64,000 bases of DNA from NCBI GenBank assembly GCA_018806915.1, contig JAGKQI010000030.1, positions 156,501-220,500 on the forward strand, in the 5' to 3' direction. The notes below the pieces were generated by a model, which did no database searches, was not told where the DNA came from, and saw nothing but the letters and a program-made list of their open reading frames with translations. This document shows positions 18,659 to 28,428 of the stretch, in pieces (the stretch's first letter is position 1; each line of letters starts with the position of its first letter). The DNA is from Phytophthora colocasiae. Taxonomy: Eukaryota > Oomycota > Peronosporomycetes > Peronosporales > Peronosporaceae. Made by a program: the position numbers and the translations under genes.

Positions 18659-18938
18659 TGTTGAAGTAATGATTTGCGCAGAGATATTAGTACGACAGGT
18701 AGGTCTTAAAGAAGGATCGAAGTTAATAAATGGAGAAGCCTTGTGACTTGGAGATGGTAAAAGAAGTAGTTGTGTGGGAGCTTGTAAAAAGCAGAAGTGA
18801 TGAATTAGAGAGTCTGGTGTTCTGGAGGGGAGTTATTCTCCACCAACCAGTCCAGTTAGGTACGATTTCTCTATATGGAACTGCACAATTTAATACCCCT
18901 AGATAGGTGTCATCACTGCAGAGATGGTAACTTCAACA
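18659..18938 (-). repeat. LTR (5') of the element in CRN-N
   Basis: 280 bp; partner of 16249-16528. The right flank is GTAAT, where CRN coding sequence resumes. The candidate primer site is at about 18642-18658 on the minus strand. Confidence 0.92.
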
Positions 18939-20098
18939 GTAATGACGCAAGGATTCTTTTTTTCACTTGGAACGAGAAACGCTACGATGGAACTTTGTGG
19001 CCAGTTTCTGGACATCAATACGAGGGATTGTTTGATGGCAAGGAATATGGGACAGCATGGGCAGTTACTGCAATCTTTGTGCATTCCTATTTGTTCGCCA
19101 GTCCACGCACTAAAAACTACAATGAATTTGTGAAGGAAAGGTGTACCAGGGTCTACATGAATCCATGGACGAAGGATGAGTGCCAAGAATACGCGGACGT
19201 AGTAGGGCTGATGGAAGACGAGTGGTTTATTAGATATTTTCTTGTCGGAGGCAAGTCACGACTGCTGTTCTCGTCAAAACTAACCATAGATGGTTTGAAA
19301 AACGAGGTGTCAAAAGCCATTCCCGATGACTTCACCAAACTGGAAACCGTGGTGAAAGGTGTTGAGAACGGCAAGTTTAGCGACATGATGAAAAGCACTC
19401 TATTCGAGATGTATCGCGATGTGGAGGAACCCGGCCAGTGCTTTATGCAGTTTGCATCTGCTTTCATAGAAAGTATGGTCAGTGCGACTTACCATGGCGA
19501 AAAGAATGACAACATCAAGAATCTGTTAAAAACTTCGGATCCGAATTTGCAAGCGTGGAGAGGACGAGTACGCGAGAGATTTCTGTTGCGAGATGCCGCA
19601 ATTCGCGAGATTCGTGTGAGACCACTCGATGATGAAACCCGAAGACAAAGCATTCGATCGCTGGGCCCATATAATGCAACATCAAGGAGTGTCCAAGCGG
19701 CATCGGACATCCATGCTGAAAAAATGGTGTATCTTCCTGAGTCAAAGAACTTTCCTGCTATTGATGGCGTTCTCGTTGTCCCAGCCGAGCGTCGTCTTAT
19801 CTACCTACAAGCAACTGTCGCCAGAAGGCAACCTATTACACACCAACGCTTCAAGGACATTATCGCGATTTTGAAGGACTGCGGAGAGTTTGCAGACTAT
19901 CACCACATTCTTCTTTTCTTAGTTGAGGGTGATACCTACGACCAATTCAGGCATCAGAACTACAAAAATATGAACGAAGAAGACCGCCAAAACCGGACTC
20001 TCTTGGAGTGCAGGTTACGCAGTATGTTGGCAAGATTATATGATGATGCCGGAGACCAGGAAGAGCACGGTGTTTCATTGATTCGTCCCAAGGGCTGA
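18939..20098 (+). pseudogene. CRN-N: nuclease-type C-terminal half after the LTR element
   Basis: The CRN frame resumes at AATGACGCAAGG with the family-typical ARILFFTWNEKRYDG and runs through about 380 residues. The last third (YLPESKNFPAIDGVLVVP, then RRLIYLQATVARRQPI) resembles the D...(E/Q)xT core of restriction-endonuclease-like Crinkler domains; HHILLFLVEGD follows. The intact gene would therefore be an NTPase plus nuclease Crinkler. The end differs between copies: here the frame continues to 20096, whereas the duplicates have one extra A near 19991 and end in VTQYVGKII, closer to the usual CRN end, so copy 1 may carry a one-base deletion. Non-functional because of the LTR insertion and the frameshift after the P-loop. 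Confidence 0.8.
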
Positions 20099-21525
20099 TG
20101 ATGGTCGAGAAGTTGGCTGTATTACGCGTCTCTATTAAGGTATGGGAAATATTTGTTTTGCCTGGCGTAGTACTTACGCTGTTGTACAAAACAGTTATGT
20201 CCTTTGTCAATCAAATCAATCGCGACACGAGTAGCTTTCTCCCCGGTCGTATCGACGAAACAGAAATTAGTACTAGTCGCAGCGTTTAGCGTATGGCGAA
20301 GGAATGTTGTGATTGGGAGGTTTCAATTGACGAACTTCGATTAGAGCCCATCGAAGACTTGGACTTGCTTGACGGTTATTGTCCTCCGCTGTCATTTGAA
20401 AACTTCTGATAATGTCACCGGATAAAGCAATTTCCTTTTTCTTAGACGAACTACTCGTCATTGTGACTTTGTTAACTGTTACTTGACGAAGAGAACCCAC
20501 AAAATTGCGCGCTAACCGGAAGAAACGGAAGGACCCACTGCCATTTCATCCAAGATCGACGAGTTTACATACAAATTTGAATCCCAAGCACAAAAGCGGG
20601 CTAAATTGGGTTGCGACCTCAAGCGTTTAAACTGTCGGATTCGCTTTGACGTCCTCTGTGCGGCTTCAACAGCTTTCAAATTCATCTGGTCAAGCCTGCA
20701 TGAATGAATTCGAATCTGCTGAACACTTCTTCCCATCGAGGGTGGACGATTTCGATTACAACAAACGTGAGCTCTCGATTCCTAGATACCGATATTTGAG
20801 AAATAGTCGACAACACATCACCAAACACTACTACGATTTAGAGACGTACCAGAGTCGTGTTGCAGCTCTCAATGTTCCAAAACATCAACTGATCCATCGT
20901 AAAAAAGAATAAAAAACGTAATCCAGCTACACCATGTCCTTGAGTGTCCACCTTCAAATGCAAGTTGTTTTTGTGTCGGGAACATCTCCGGTGTCGTTAA
21001 TTGCTGGTTGTATCGAATAAAATAAACCAGTTCTGGCCATGAAATTGGTGCTGTTTGTCTCGTTGTAAACCCCTTTTCAAGATGTTGACAAACGCTGCGT
21101 ATTTCGCCCAGAGCTGTCTGGTTATCAGTCGGATCATCGGATATCCTTCCCACTCGACGTACAAGCTCGATCAGTGATACTGCTTTAAATTCACTGCTAG
21201 AGACGCTGAGAACTGTGCCAGTACTTGAAAATGCCTTTTCAAGTATGAAAATGGAAGTTGCACATGATGTTCGTTTTCCTCCTTATAATCTTGAGAAACA
21301 TAAGCCGGAAAATCTTACAGAAAACTTGAAATGTCAGGTGCCACGGCAAATTGGCCTTCAGGAAAGGAGTCTATCAAATTTTGCAACAGTATGATATTCA
21401 CTTTAAATTTGTTGGCGCCATTCTTCAGAAGAGACGCAAATGACAACTGAAGCTGCTCGTCCCCGCAAGAAGTACGCAACAATACCTTCGCTTTATAAAG
21501 GTTTAATAACATACTCACATCGCAC
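20099..21525. pseudogene. Unrecognised coding remnants between CRN-N and the copia element
   Basis: Two separate relics. On the plus strand about 20530-20910 reads KIDEFTYKFESQAQKRAKLG and on into CRIRFDVLCAASTAFKFIW, then after a stop NEFESAEHFFPSRVDDFDY to HRKKE; no family recognised. On the minus strand about 20869-21525 reads LLRTSCGDEQLQLSFASLL, then past stops DFPAYVSQDYKEENEHHVQL, and WGRISDDPTDNQTALGEIRS to the end of FFILFYDGSVDVLEH, again unrecognised. TCTG at 20655-20658 is the empty target site of the palindromic element found at 41398-51598. Confidence 0.4.
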
Positions 21526-21988
21526 TGTTTTGTATCTATAGACAGCGCGTTGGAGGTTTACCTCCACTAGCGACTGGCCCTTCTAGTTCGCGAATTCCCA
21601 ATAATGAGTCGAGTTTACTGAGGACTACAGGGCTTCGTCTTGGAATTACCCCACGTGCGCCGATCAACACCAGGAAGAGTACGATCCCCGTCACAAGATG
21701 AAGACGAAGCGAAAATTAGAGCAAAACCCTTATATCGAAAGCTAACGGTGAAGTTGGATCGCCCAGTCACCCTGCTCCGACAAAAGTGTCAGCGGTTTTG
21801 AACAACTCTAACGGAGCGCGGATCGAACTCACTCACAAACAACTTGTTACTCTTAGGGTAACTTTCGGACTGAGGACGCACGTCCGCGTGCGGACTCCCT
21901 ATGCCTTTCTACCATCATTCTGCTTCTAGTTCCAGAAGCTGACTTCAACTTCACTTCGTTGTGACAAAAGATGATACGGTTTCCAACA
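21526..21988 (-). repeat. 3' LTR of copia copy 1
   Basis: On the minus strand it starts TGTTGGAAACC right after the polypurine tract and is taken to end ACAAAACA (463 bp). The outer end is inferred from the TGTT...AACA termini, because no second LTR is available to confirm it. It contains a TATA-like GATATAAGGG segment. Confidence 0.65.
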
Positions 21989-22012
21989 CGCCCTCCTCCG
22001 AAGTGAATCATG

Positions 22013-23336
22013 TCACTGAGGAAGATGCTGCTTCGATAAACCGATCATCGCACTCAGTGCTTCGAGTCTATCGCCGGCCAGTGATTTCGTCATAAGATCG
22101 GAAGGATTCGCGTCAGTCTTGACCTTCCACAAGTCCACAGTCTTCTTCGCCACTTGGTCACGTACGTAGTGCCAACGAAGTTTGATGTGTCGCGTCCTGC
22201 GACTGTAGGTTGGGTTGGTAGCCATCACGTAGGCCGCCTGGTTGTCAATTCCCATTCTCACTTTGGTCACCAAGTCTGAGAACACTTGGATTAGCATGTT
22301 GCGTAGCCCTTGGCCTTCCATGAATGCCTCGCATGCCGCAACATACTCCGCCTCTGCGGTCGATTGTGCCACAATAGTCTGGCGTCTTGATGCCCACGAA
22401 ACAGCGCCGCCTGCCATGCAGTGCACAAAGCCTGATGCTCTTGCGTGTGTCCGGATCATTGCCCCAATCGGAGTCACAATATCCATCAATAATCAACTCT
22501 GGCTTCTTCTCGGCTGACTTGTTTCGGGTGTACACAATTCCTTGCGTCTTGGTACCGACAAGGTACCTGAGCACTCTCTTGGCCGCACCAATGTGCTGCT
22601 GGGTTGGGTTTTGGACGTATCGACTGAGCTGTCCAACGGAGAACGCGAGGTCCGGCCGTGTACAGGTCGTCAAGTACATGAGGGATCCGACAAGCTCACG
22701 GTACGGGAACTTCTTGCCGTTTGCACGCTTCTCCTTGCGTCGATCCACCTCATCGTCTTTCACCGTCAGACTCATGTTGGTCTCCATAGGAATTCTGCTT
22801 GGGTGGGCGTCCACAAAACTGAACCGCTCGATAATATCTTCGCAGTACTTAGTCTGATGAATCTTGATTGAATCTGCATTCTGCTCCACTTGCACGCCGA
22901 GGTATGTGTTGAGAAGACCTTGGTCCTTAAGACCGTAGTCGTTGTCAAGCTGCTCAAACATCCTCTTCTTGACCTCAACGTTGTTCGTCGCGCACAAAAT
23001 ATCATCAACGTACAGAACTACGATAGCGAATTCGCCGTCTTTGTCATAGAAATAAAGGCACGGTTCGGTCTCACACTGCTTGAAACTGTGGTCCAGGAAC
23101 CAGCGATTCACCTCACTGTTCCATTCTCTGCCGGACTGGCGTAGCCCGTACAAAGCCTTCTCGATGATGTAAATCATGCCATCATCGTCACATGGATAGC
23201 CTTCCACCTCTTCCAAATACTGCTTGATGCCTAACGCAGCGTTGAGGTAGGCAGTGTTTATGTCTCCTTGGTAGATTACTAAGTTCAACAGTATACACAC
23301 AGCAACGAACGTCCTGAATGTCGCCATACGTGCCAC
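22013..23336 (-). pseudogene. pol: Copia copy 1: reverse transcriptase (partial) and RNase H
   Basis: RT palm begins at ARMATFRTFVAVCILLNLV; QGDINTAYLNA provides the first catalytic Asp and LYVDDILCATNN the YVDD box. RNase H starts at IDGYCDSDWGNDPDTRKS, where the frame shifts, and continues in the next frame with GGAVSWASRRQTIVAQSTAE, the IDNQAA segment and RHIKLRWHYVRDQV. About 50-60 residues of the RT fingers expected between the IPKSYRQAMRSTDHA segment and ARGDKQRFGIDFTDTFS are absent. Confidence 0.88.
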
Positions 23337-25912
23337 AGAAGAAAACGTGTCCGTGAAGTCAATGCCAAATCGCTGCTTGTCGCCGCGAGCAACAACGCGT
23401 GGTCGGTGGAACGCATCGCTTGCCTGTAGCTCTTAGGTATCTTGATGTCACTCTCACGTAGTCCACCATTACCGCGGCGATCTGCTTGCAGTGCCTTGAA
23501 CGCTGAGTACACATCATAGTCCTCAAGCCGTTCGAGTTTGTGGTTCTCCGGAACTTCACGAAGTCCCGTGCGTCTCGTTGCCTCAGCGAGTTTGACTTTT
23601 GTACGCTTCTTGTCATGCGTACGACAAACCTCTTCGTCTCTGGGATGCACCTTTCCTATCAGCATCTGTGATGGAATTGCTAGTTCAGTGTTTCTTGCTG
23701 GCGCTGGCGGTTCGCTTCCGTCATCACTTGCCCCGCTATCACATTGTGCCTCATGAGCGTCACTCGGATCAAACAGATAGTCGTATTCCTCGTCCACTTC
23801 TAGGCCACCATCAGTTTCCTCAGGGAAAGAAGCCAAATCCGACCCGTGACTAGTTACTCCGGGCTGTTCATCAACTGCATCACCACAGTAATCGTCATGT
23901 TCATCAGTTTCACTATCTGCTTCACCACCAGCATCACTCTCTGCTTGCGCCAGATTACTTGCAGCATCATCATCGACACCAACAGCTTCTGCATCCACGC
24001 CCTCCTGCGTTTCACACGCACCATAGTCGGGCAGTGAGCTGTTTCGCAGTATATCATCCCACAATTGGTGGTCTTCATCCGCTAAGTCACTGCTAGAACC
24101 GCTCCCGTCAACCTTGGGAACCACGCTATCGCGCACCATGTCGTCCCACAGCACTTGCTCATCTTCGTCGAGATCATCTGCAGTCTGCATCTCGATATTA
24201 CTGTCTTCACTGTCACTTTCTTCGTCGTCGAGATCTCCATCCTGAATATACTCGTCGAAAGTCTGCAGCCATTTGTTTACCTTAGTCTTGAACTCGCTGC
24301 CGTAGCGGTCCTTGTACTTGATGGACTCGTTCACCTTCACATCAGCCACGAAACCCTTCTGGTGCTCAGTAGGAAAGTATACCTGGCATCCGACAACGTC
24401 TTCTTGATAGCCGATGAGAAAACCCACCTTGCAGTTTACTTCCAGTTTCTTGCGCTTGGCGAGTGGCGTGTGACAGTACACTAACGATCCAAACATTCGG
24501 ATGTGATGAATATCCGGCTTGGCACCGTACATCATCTCGTATGGAGTCCGCCCTCCGCCTTTGCAGAAAACTCGGTTCTTGATGTAGACTGCCGTCTGCA
24601 ATGCATGCATCCAAAATGATCTCGGTAGCCCTGAGTCGTGCATCATTGTCTTTACCATACCAATTAAAGTCTGGTGTGTGCGCTCTACAAGATTTAGTTG
24701 GGATGACTTTGGACCAACCTTGGTGTGGACAATGCCCTTCTTGGCATACCACCGCTCGATGGTGTTGTTGCAGAACTCTGCACCCTTGTCCGTTAGCACT
24801 TGCTTCACCGGTCCGACAACCTCATCGTGCTCATCACTGGACTCCTCTGCGTTCCACCGCCGAGTGACTACAGTGTCAAATCTGCGTCCGTGTTGCCGCT
24901 CAGCCCACGCGATGTACTGCTTCATGTATCCGTTAACCTCGTCTTCAGACTTAGACTTGAGCAGATACGTAGTCACGAAACGCGAAAATCCGTCCATCAC
25001 GACTAACACTGCACTGTACTGCGTGCCATCGTGTAGCCCAGGAATCAGTAAGTCGGCGAAAATCATGTCGTTCACCTTCGCAATATTCCGTTCGAGACTC
25101 TTCTTGAATGTCTTGCGTCTCTGCTTGCCGAAATGACAGTCAGCGCAATCCATCTTGCCACGCTTCTTCAGCATGATGCCCTTGGCCATTCCACGATCGA
25201 CCATCAGGCGAATATATTCTGGGCAGGTGTGCCCTAGACGCGCGTGCCACACATCGATGTCCTCGACTCCGTCTGTCACCGCAAAATTTGCCACTACTTG
25301 TCTCTTCACAACAGTGGTCTTCCTGTCGACTTTGTTGCCACCAAAGTTGTGCGCGGTAAAAACCCACAGTCGATGTTCATGCACAGCACGAAGCACTTCG
25401 ATGCCATCGAACATCATACCAAACATCGAGGTTTCCTGGTCCCACGACATCTTGAAGCCATGCTCCAGTGCTTGTCCAGGTGAGAAGAGGTTACATCCAG
25501 CTTTTGGTACGTGTAGCACGTCTTCGAGGTACACGAGAACCATCTCTTCATATATCACTGTAGCGAGCACAATGGTACCAAAACCCTCAGCCTTGGCGTC
25601 AGCACCGTCTGCGAATCCCGAGATACTTGGGTTCCAGTCGCTGTCCTTCATGCTGTTCAGCACCGTGAAGTATTCCTTGCACGCCACGATGTGCACGTTG
25701 GTTCCGCTGTCGAAATACCAACGGCCTGCGTCGTAATCCTTTGCGACTTTCTTGACAACTTCGCCCACAACCACGTCACACTTGTTCCCGCAGCTTTCGT
25801 CGTCGTCGTCCTTCTGCTCTGATGCGATCATCTTCGGGGGTTTCCCCTTGTTGGGTGCCATCTTGTGCTTGCCTTCTTCTCCGCACTTGGTTTCTCTTCC
25901 AAGTCGGGACAA
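23285..25912 (-). pseudogene. pol: Copia copy 1: protease, integrase and acidic linker
   Basis: The protease active site is WYFDSGTNVHIV. GAG-pre-integrase VWHARLGHTCPEYI with a CADCHFGK finger follows. The integrase core has DMIFADLLIP, the LTDKGAEFCNN Asp and the SSQLNLVERTHQT Glu. After it comes a linker of about 200 residues, strongly acidic, containing two related units (LWDDMVRDSVVPKVDGS and LWDDILRNSSLPDYGA). The segment ends at the RT finger deletion. The N-terminal 20 codons (25850-25912) differ from the other copies. Confidence 0.88.
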
Positions 25913-26089
25913 TCGCTCTTGTAGTGACCCATGTCACCACAGTTGAAGCACTTGATGTCGGCCTTCGACTTCTTCTTTGATCCATCACCAGATGCCTTGC
26001 CCTTCGGGCCTCCTGAAGCGTTGCCTTGCTTCTTCTTTCTGCCTTGGTTGCTGCCAAAGGCGTTCTTCTCCCAGTCCTTGCTGCGCGTC

Positions 26090-26730
26090 TCAGCCGTGAG
26101 TATCAATTCTCGCACAAGATCTGGTGTGTATTTGCTCATGTTGGAGCTTAAATAACACTTTTCTACGAAGTTCGTTGTAGCAAACCTGCTGCGGCAGGCT
26201 GCGCAGCAACATGTCTACCATCTGGAGGTCACTCAACGGAGATCCAAGCTCCTTCAGCTCGTTCTTGATCCGAAACATCGTGTACAAGTGTCCACGAACG
26301 TCTCCGTTGGCGCGCAGATGAGTCCGGTGCAGCTCACCTTGTAAGCGATACACTTTCTGCGCCTTGGTGGCATCATTCTTCTTGCCTTCGTAGATATTGC
26401 AGAGCTCAGCCCACATGTCTGTTCCAGACTCCTTGTCTATCAGGTGCTGGACGAGTCTCTTCGTCAGCGAACCCATGATCAACATCTGGATCTTCGCTTG
26501 CTTCTTGGTGTGTTCATCCTTCTTGTCTTCACTCCAGTTTGCGTCGGTCTTGATCTTGCCTTCTGCTATGTCCAGCAGCAAGCTCTTCTGGAACACGATT
26601 TTCATGCTTTTCTTGTAGAACAGCCAGTTCTCGCCGTCCCAGTTGACTGGATTGCCGGAAGAGTTGATCCGGAACGTCTTGCCCGTCTTGCTCTTGCGAC
26701 GATCGTCATCGAGTCAGACGCGGATGACAT
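26090..26730 (-). pseudogene. gag: Copia copy 1: Gag
   Basis: ATG at 26730 starts MSSASDSD; a missing base breaks the frame at once compared with copy 2. The core from KSMKIVFQKSLLLDIAEG on is a copia-type (UBN2-like) Gag, and the CCHC finger CFNCGDMGHYKSDC lies after another one-base shift near 26148. Confidence 0.85.
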
Positions 26731-26744
26731 CTTGTCGTTGTAGT

Positions 26745-27466
26745 GCAGTTCACCAACGTGTAGCGCAGCTACCCTCGCTCGGCAACCGAGCACCGGTGGA
26801 ACTATTTACGGGGCTACCATGTCCGTCACCTCTAGCAGAGTTCTACCACCCCGACACCAAAAAACTTGTCACGCTGCCGACCAACTCGGCAGCGATTGAC
26901 AAGCACCTAGCTGAGTTGGCGTAGGAGTTTGTGTGCAATGCACATGCCAATTGCGGACCCCCGTGTCAAGCAACGCCTCCTTAACAAAAAATAGGAACGG
27001 GGGGGGGGAGAACGTAGTCAACTTTGACGTAGGTGACTACGTCCTACGCTCACGTGTAGATGAGAAAAAGGGCAACAAGCTCCTCGTCACATGGCAAGGT
27101 CCCTACAAAGTGGTCAGGGCAGACTCTCACTCCTTTAGAATCCGTCACTTAGTGACAGGAGATGAGTTTGGCGTACATGGATCACGTTTAAAGTTCTATG
27201 CTGACAGTCAGCTAGATGTTACTGAGGAAATCCTAGAGCATGTGGCTTCCCAAGGGATCATATTGGCTATCGATGAGCTCAAACAGCATCGATGGAATGT
27301 CTCAATCAAAGACTACGAAGTTCTAGTTGGCTGGAAAGGCCTAGAGTCTGTAGAAGATTCGTGGGAACCTCTGACTTCTCTAGCTAAAGAAGTCGGTGTT
27401 CTACTAGGGCGATACATTGCTAAGCAAGATGCTAAGCTGCGCAAGTACTGGAAGGACCTCCAGTAA
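26745..27466 (+). pseudogene. Chromovirus (Ty3/gypsy) integrase tail with chromodomain
   Basis: Plus-strand C-terminal end of a chromovirus Pol. QLPSLGNRAPVELFTGLP is the usual integrase C-terminal segment. After frame changes and a run of ten G near 26999-27008 comes NFDVGDYVLRSRVDEKKGNK and an SH3-like GPYKVVRADSHSF. The protein ends in a chromodomain (YEVLVGWKGLESVEDSWEPL), which in these elements binds modified histones and directs insertion. It abuts the 5' end of the copia Gag in opposite orientation, so both elements are truncated at this junction. No matching 5' part is present. Confidence 0.88.
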
Positions 27467-27989
27467 AAAAAACAATAAAAAAGCTTCAGTAGTTTTTTCA
27501 AAATTCAACTTTTTCTCTAATTGCCCAGAGCGCACATACTACCATGTAGTAGACATTGAATTAATATAATGTCCAAAGTTAGAGATCAATCCATGCCATA
27601 TTGAAGCCAAAACAATTCGGTATAATCAACTTCAACACGTTGCACCTGTAACACTTGTTACACAGTCGGGCACATGGATACATGTGATCATCACTCACTA
27701 CAACCAGGTACATAAATCCAACAATTTCAGTAGTTGTGCTTTACCTCAAGTATAACTGGACTAGGCTTGGAGGGGCAGTGTAGTGCAGCCAAGGCATGCA
27801 TGCATCCATACAGCCAGCACCAGCTACACTTGCAGGAAGATGATAACGCGAATAGTGTTGACATCGATTAGCATTTCGACAATGGTGATTGCATAACGAC
27901 ATTCGTGTTGACACGCGTCGTGTCCAACCAAATGGACCAAGGGCGCACTCGTAGAATACTGTAGGAAGTAGAGTATTCCTGTCACTTTG
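27467..27989. other. Non-coding stretch after the chromodomain tail
   Basis: AT-rich, no gene seen. It may include the 3' untranslated part or LTR of the chromovirus but I cannot define LTR ends. The exact inverse is at 34067-34586. Confidence 0.4.
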
Positions 27990-28223
27990 CTATTTACTTG
28001 CAATACACCAAGGCAACCTTCCTGGGAGCTCCGCCAGCTCCCCCATCTTGTGTGTTTCTCGTTTCCGCGATACACCACATGGACGTACGGGTGTTGTGCG
28101 AGCACTCGGCAGCTTGATTGCGCTGCAGTTGTACGTGCTTGGGCATTTGCCCTTGGTGTTGGGGCTGCATGGGTCGAGTGTTGCAGGGGCGACGACAAGA
28201 GCGAGGAGATAAGTGAAACGCAT
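27990..28223 (-). CDS. Candidate small secreted cysteine-containing protein, copy 1
   Basis: A 77-codon frame whose ATG (28221-28223) starts MRFTYLLALVVAPATL, a plausible signal peptide. Then DPCSPNTKGKCPSTYNCSAI carries three closely spaced Cys, followed by a short Arg-rich tail with one Cys in RPCGVS and another near the end. Small secreted Cys-rich proteins are common in oomycetes. An overlapping 119-codon frame on the same strand has no such features. The identical copy is at 33833-34066. It is unproven as a gene. Confidence 0.4.
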   Translation of the reverse strand: MRFTYLLALVVAPATLDPCSPNTKGKCPSTYNCSAIKLPSARTTPVRPCGVSRKRETHKMGELAELPGRLPWCIASK

Positions 28224-28428
28224 CGTTATTACTGAAGTTTAGCGGTTGTGCTGTAAGAGGCAACATGTAAAGTGAGTTGGCTGCTTGGCGCATGTCCTTT
28301 TCGACACCTTGACGACGCACGAGGAGGTTTTCCAGTGTTGTGAGTCTTGACATCTTTACTACGTAGTAGTGAATTGCAACTGGCGACTTGTGGGTGCTGG
28401 TCCAAAATTTTGAACCAACATTTAATAT

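Larger units (their letters stand above)
16249..18938 (-). mobile_element. Non-autonomous LTR retrotransposon inserted in CRN-N
   Basis: 2690 bp with two 280-bp LTRs starting TGTTGAAGTAATG and ending GGTAACTTCAACA (9-bp terminal inverted repeat TGTTGAAGT). It is flanked by the 5-bp duplication GTAAT (16244-16248 and 18939-18943). There is no Gag or Pol coding. Orientation is inferred as minus: next to the right LTR the minus strand reads GGTTATGAGCCCAACGC, which matches the complement of an initiator-tRNA-Met anticodon arm (half-tRNA primer, as in Drosophila copia), and next to the left LTR it reads a purine-rich TGTGGGAGGC, suitable as a polypurine tract. The size and lack of genes fit a small LARD-like parasite of a copia-type element. 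Confidence 0.9.
15701..26465. repeat. Direct segmental duplication, left copy (mate 53240-64000)
   Basis: About 10.76 kb, with the mate on the same strand reaching the right edge of the window. It contains part of CRN-N, its LTR element, the nuclease half, the unrecognised remnants and most of the copia element. Differences are scattered substitutions and single-base indels. The left boundary falls within the LFLAR codons of CRN-N. Confidence 0.9.
21526..26730 (-). mobile_element. Ty1/copia retrotransposon copy 1, 5'-truncated and defective
   Basis: Minus orientation: Gag, protease, integrase, reverse transcriptase, RNase H, polypurine tract (GGAGGAGGGCG) and 3' LTR. The order protease-integrase-RT is the copia arrangement. 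There is no 5' LTR; upstream of the Gag start the sequence changes into a chromovirus integrase tail of opposite orientation. Lesions shared with the other two copies are a missing stretch of the RT fingers (near 23395) and a one-base shift in RNase H (near 22435). Private lesions are one-base shifts near 26712, 26148 and around 25860. Confidence 0.92.

Noticed and set aside
18640..18660. tRNA-Met gene fragment
   Set aside because: Only the anticodon arm resembles a tRNA and it lies exactly at the primer-binding position of an LTR element.
18217..18669. 150-codon open frame on the plus strand
   Set aside because: It is an open phase through 110-bp tandem repeats inside an LTR element, with no protein-like features beyond the repeat.
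20099..20289. 63-codon plus-strand frame with a hydrophobic stretch after the CRN nuclease half
   Set aside because: It overlaps no promoter or family feature and probably reflects the 3' flank of the CRN gene.
25155..25736. 193-codon frame antisense to the copia protease/integrase (also at 36317 and 62690)
   Set aside because: It mirrors a well-supported coding strand and has no recognisable domain, so it is a shadow.
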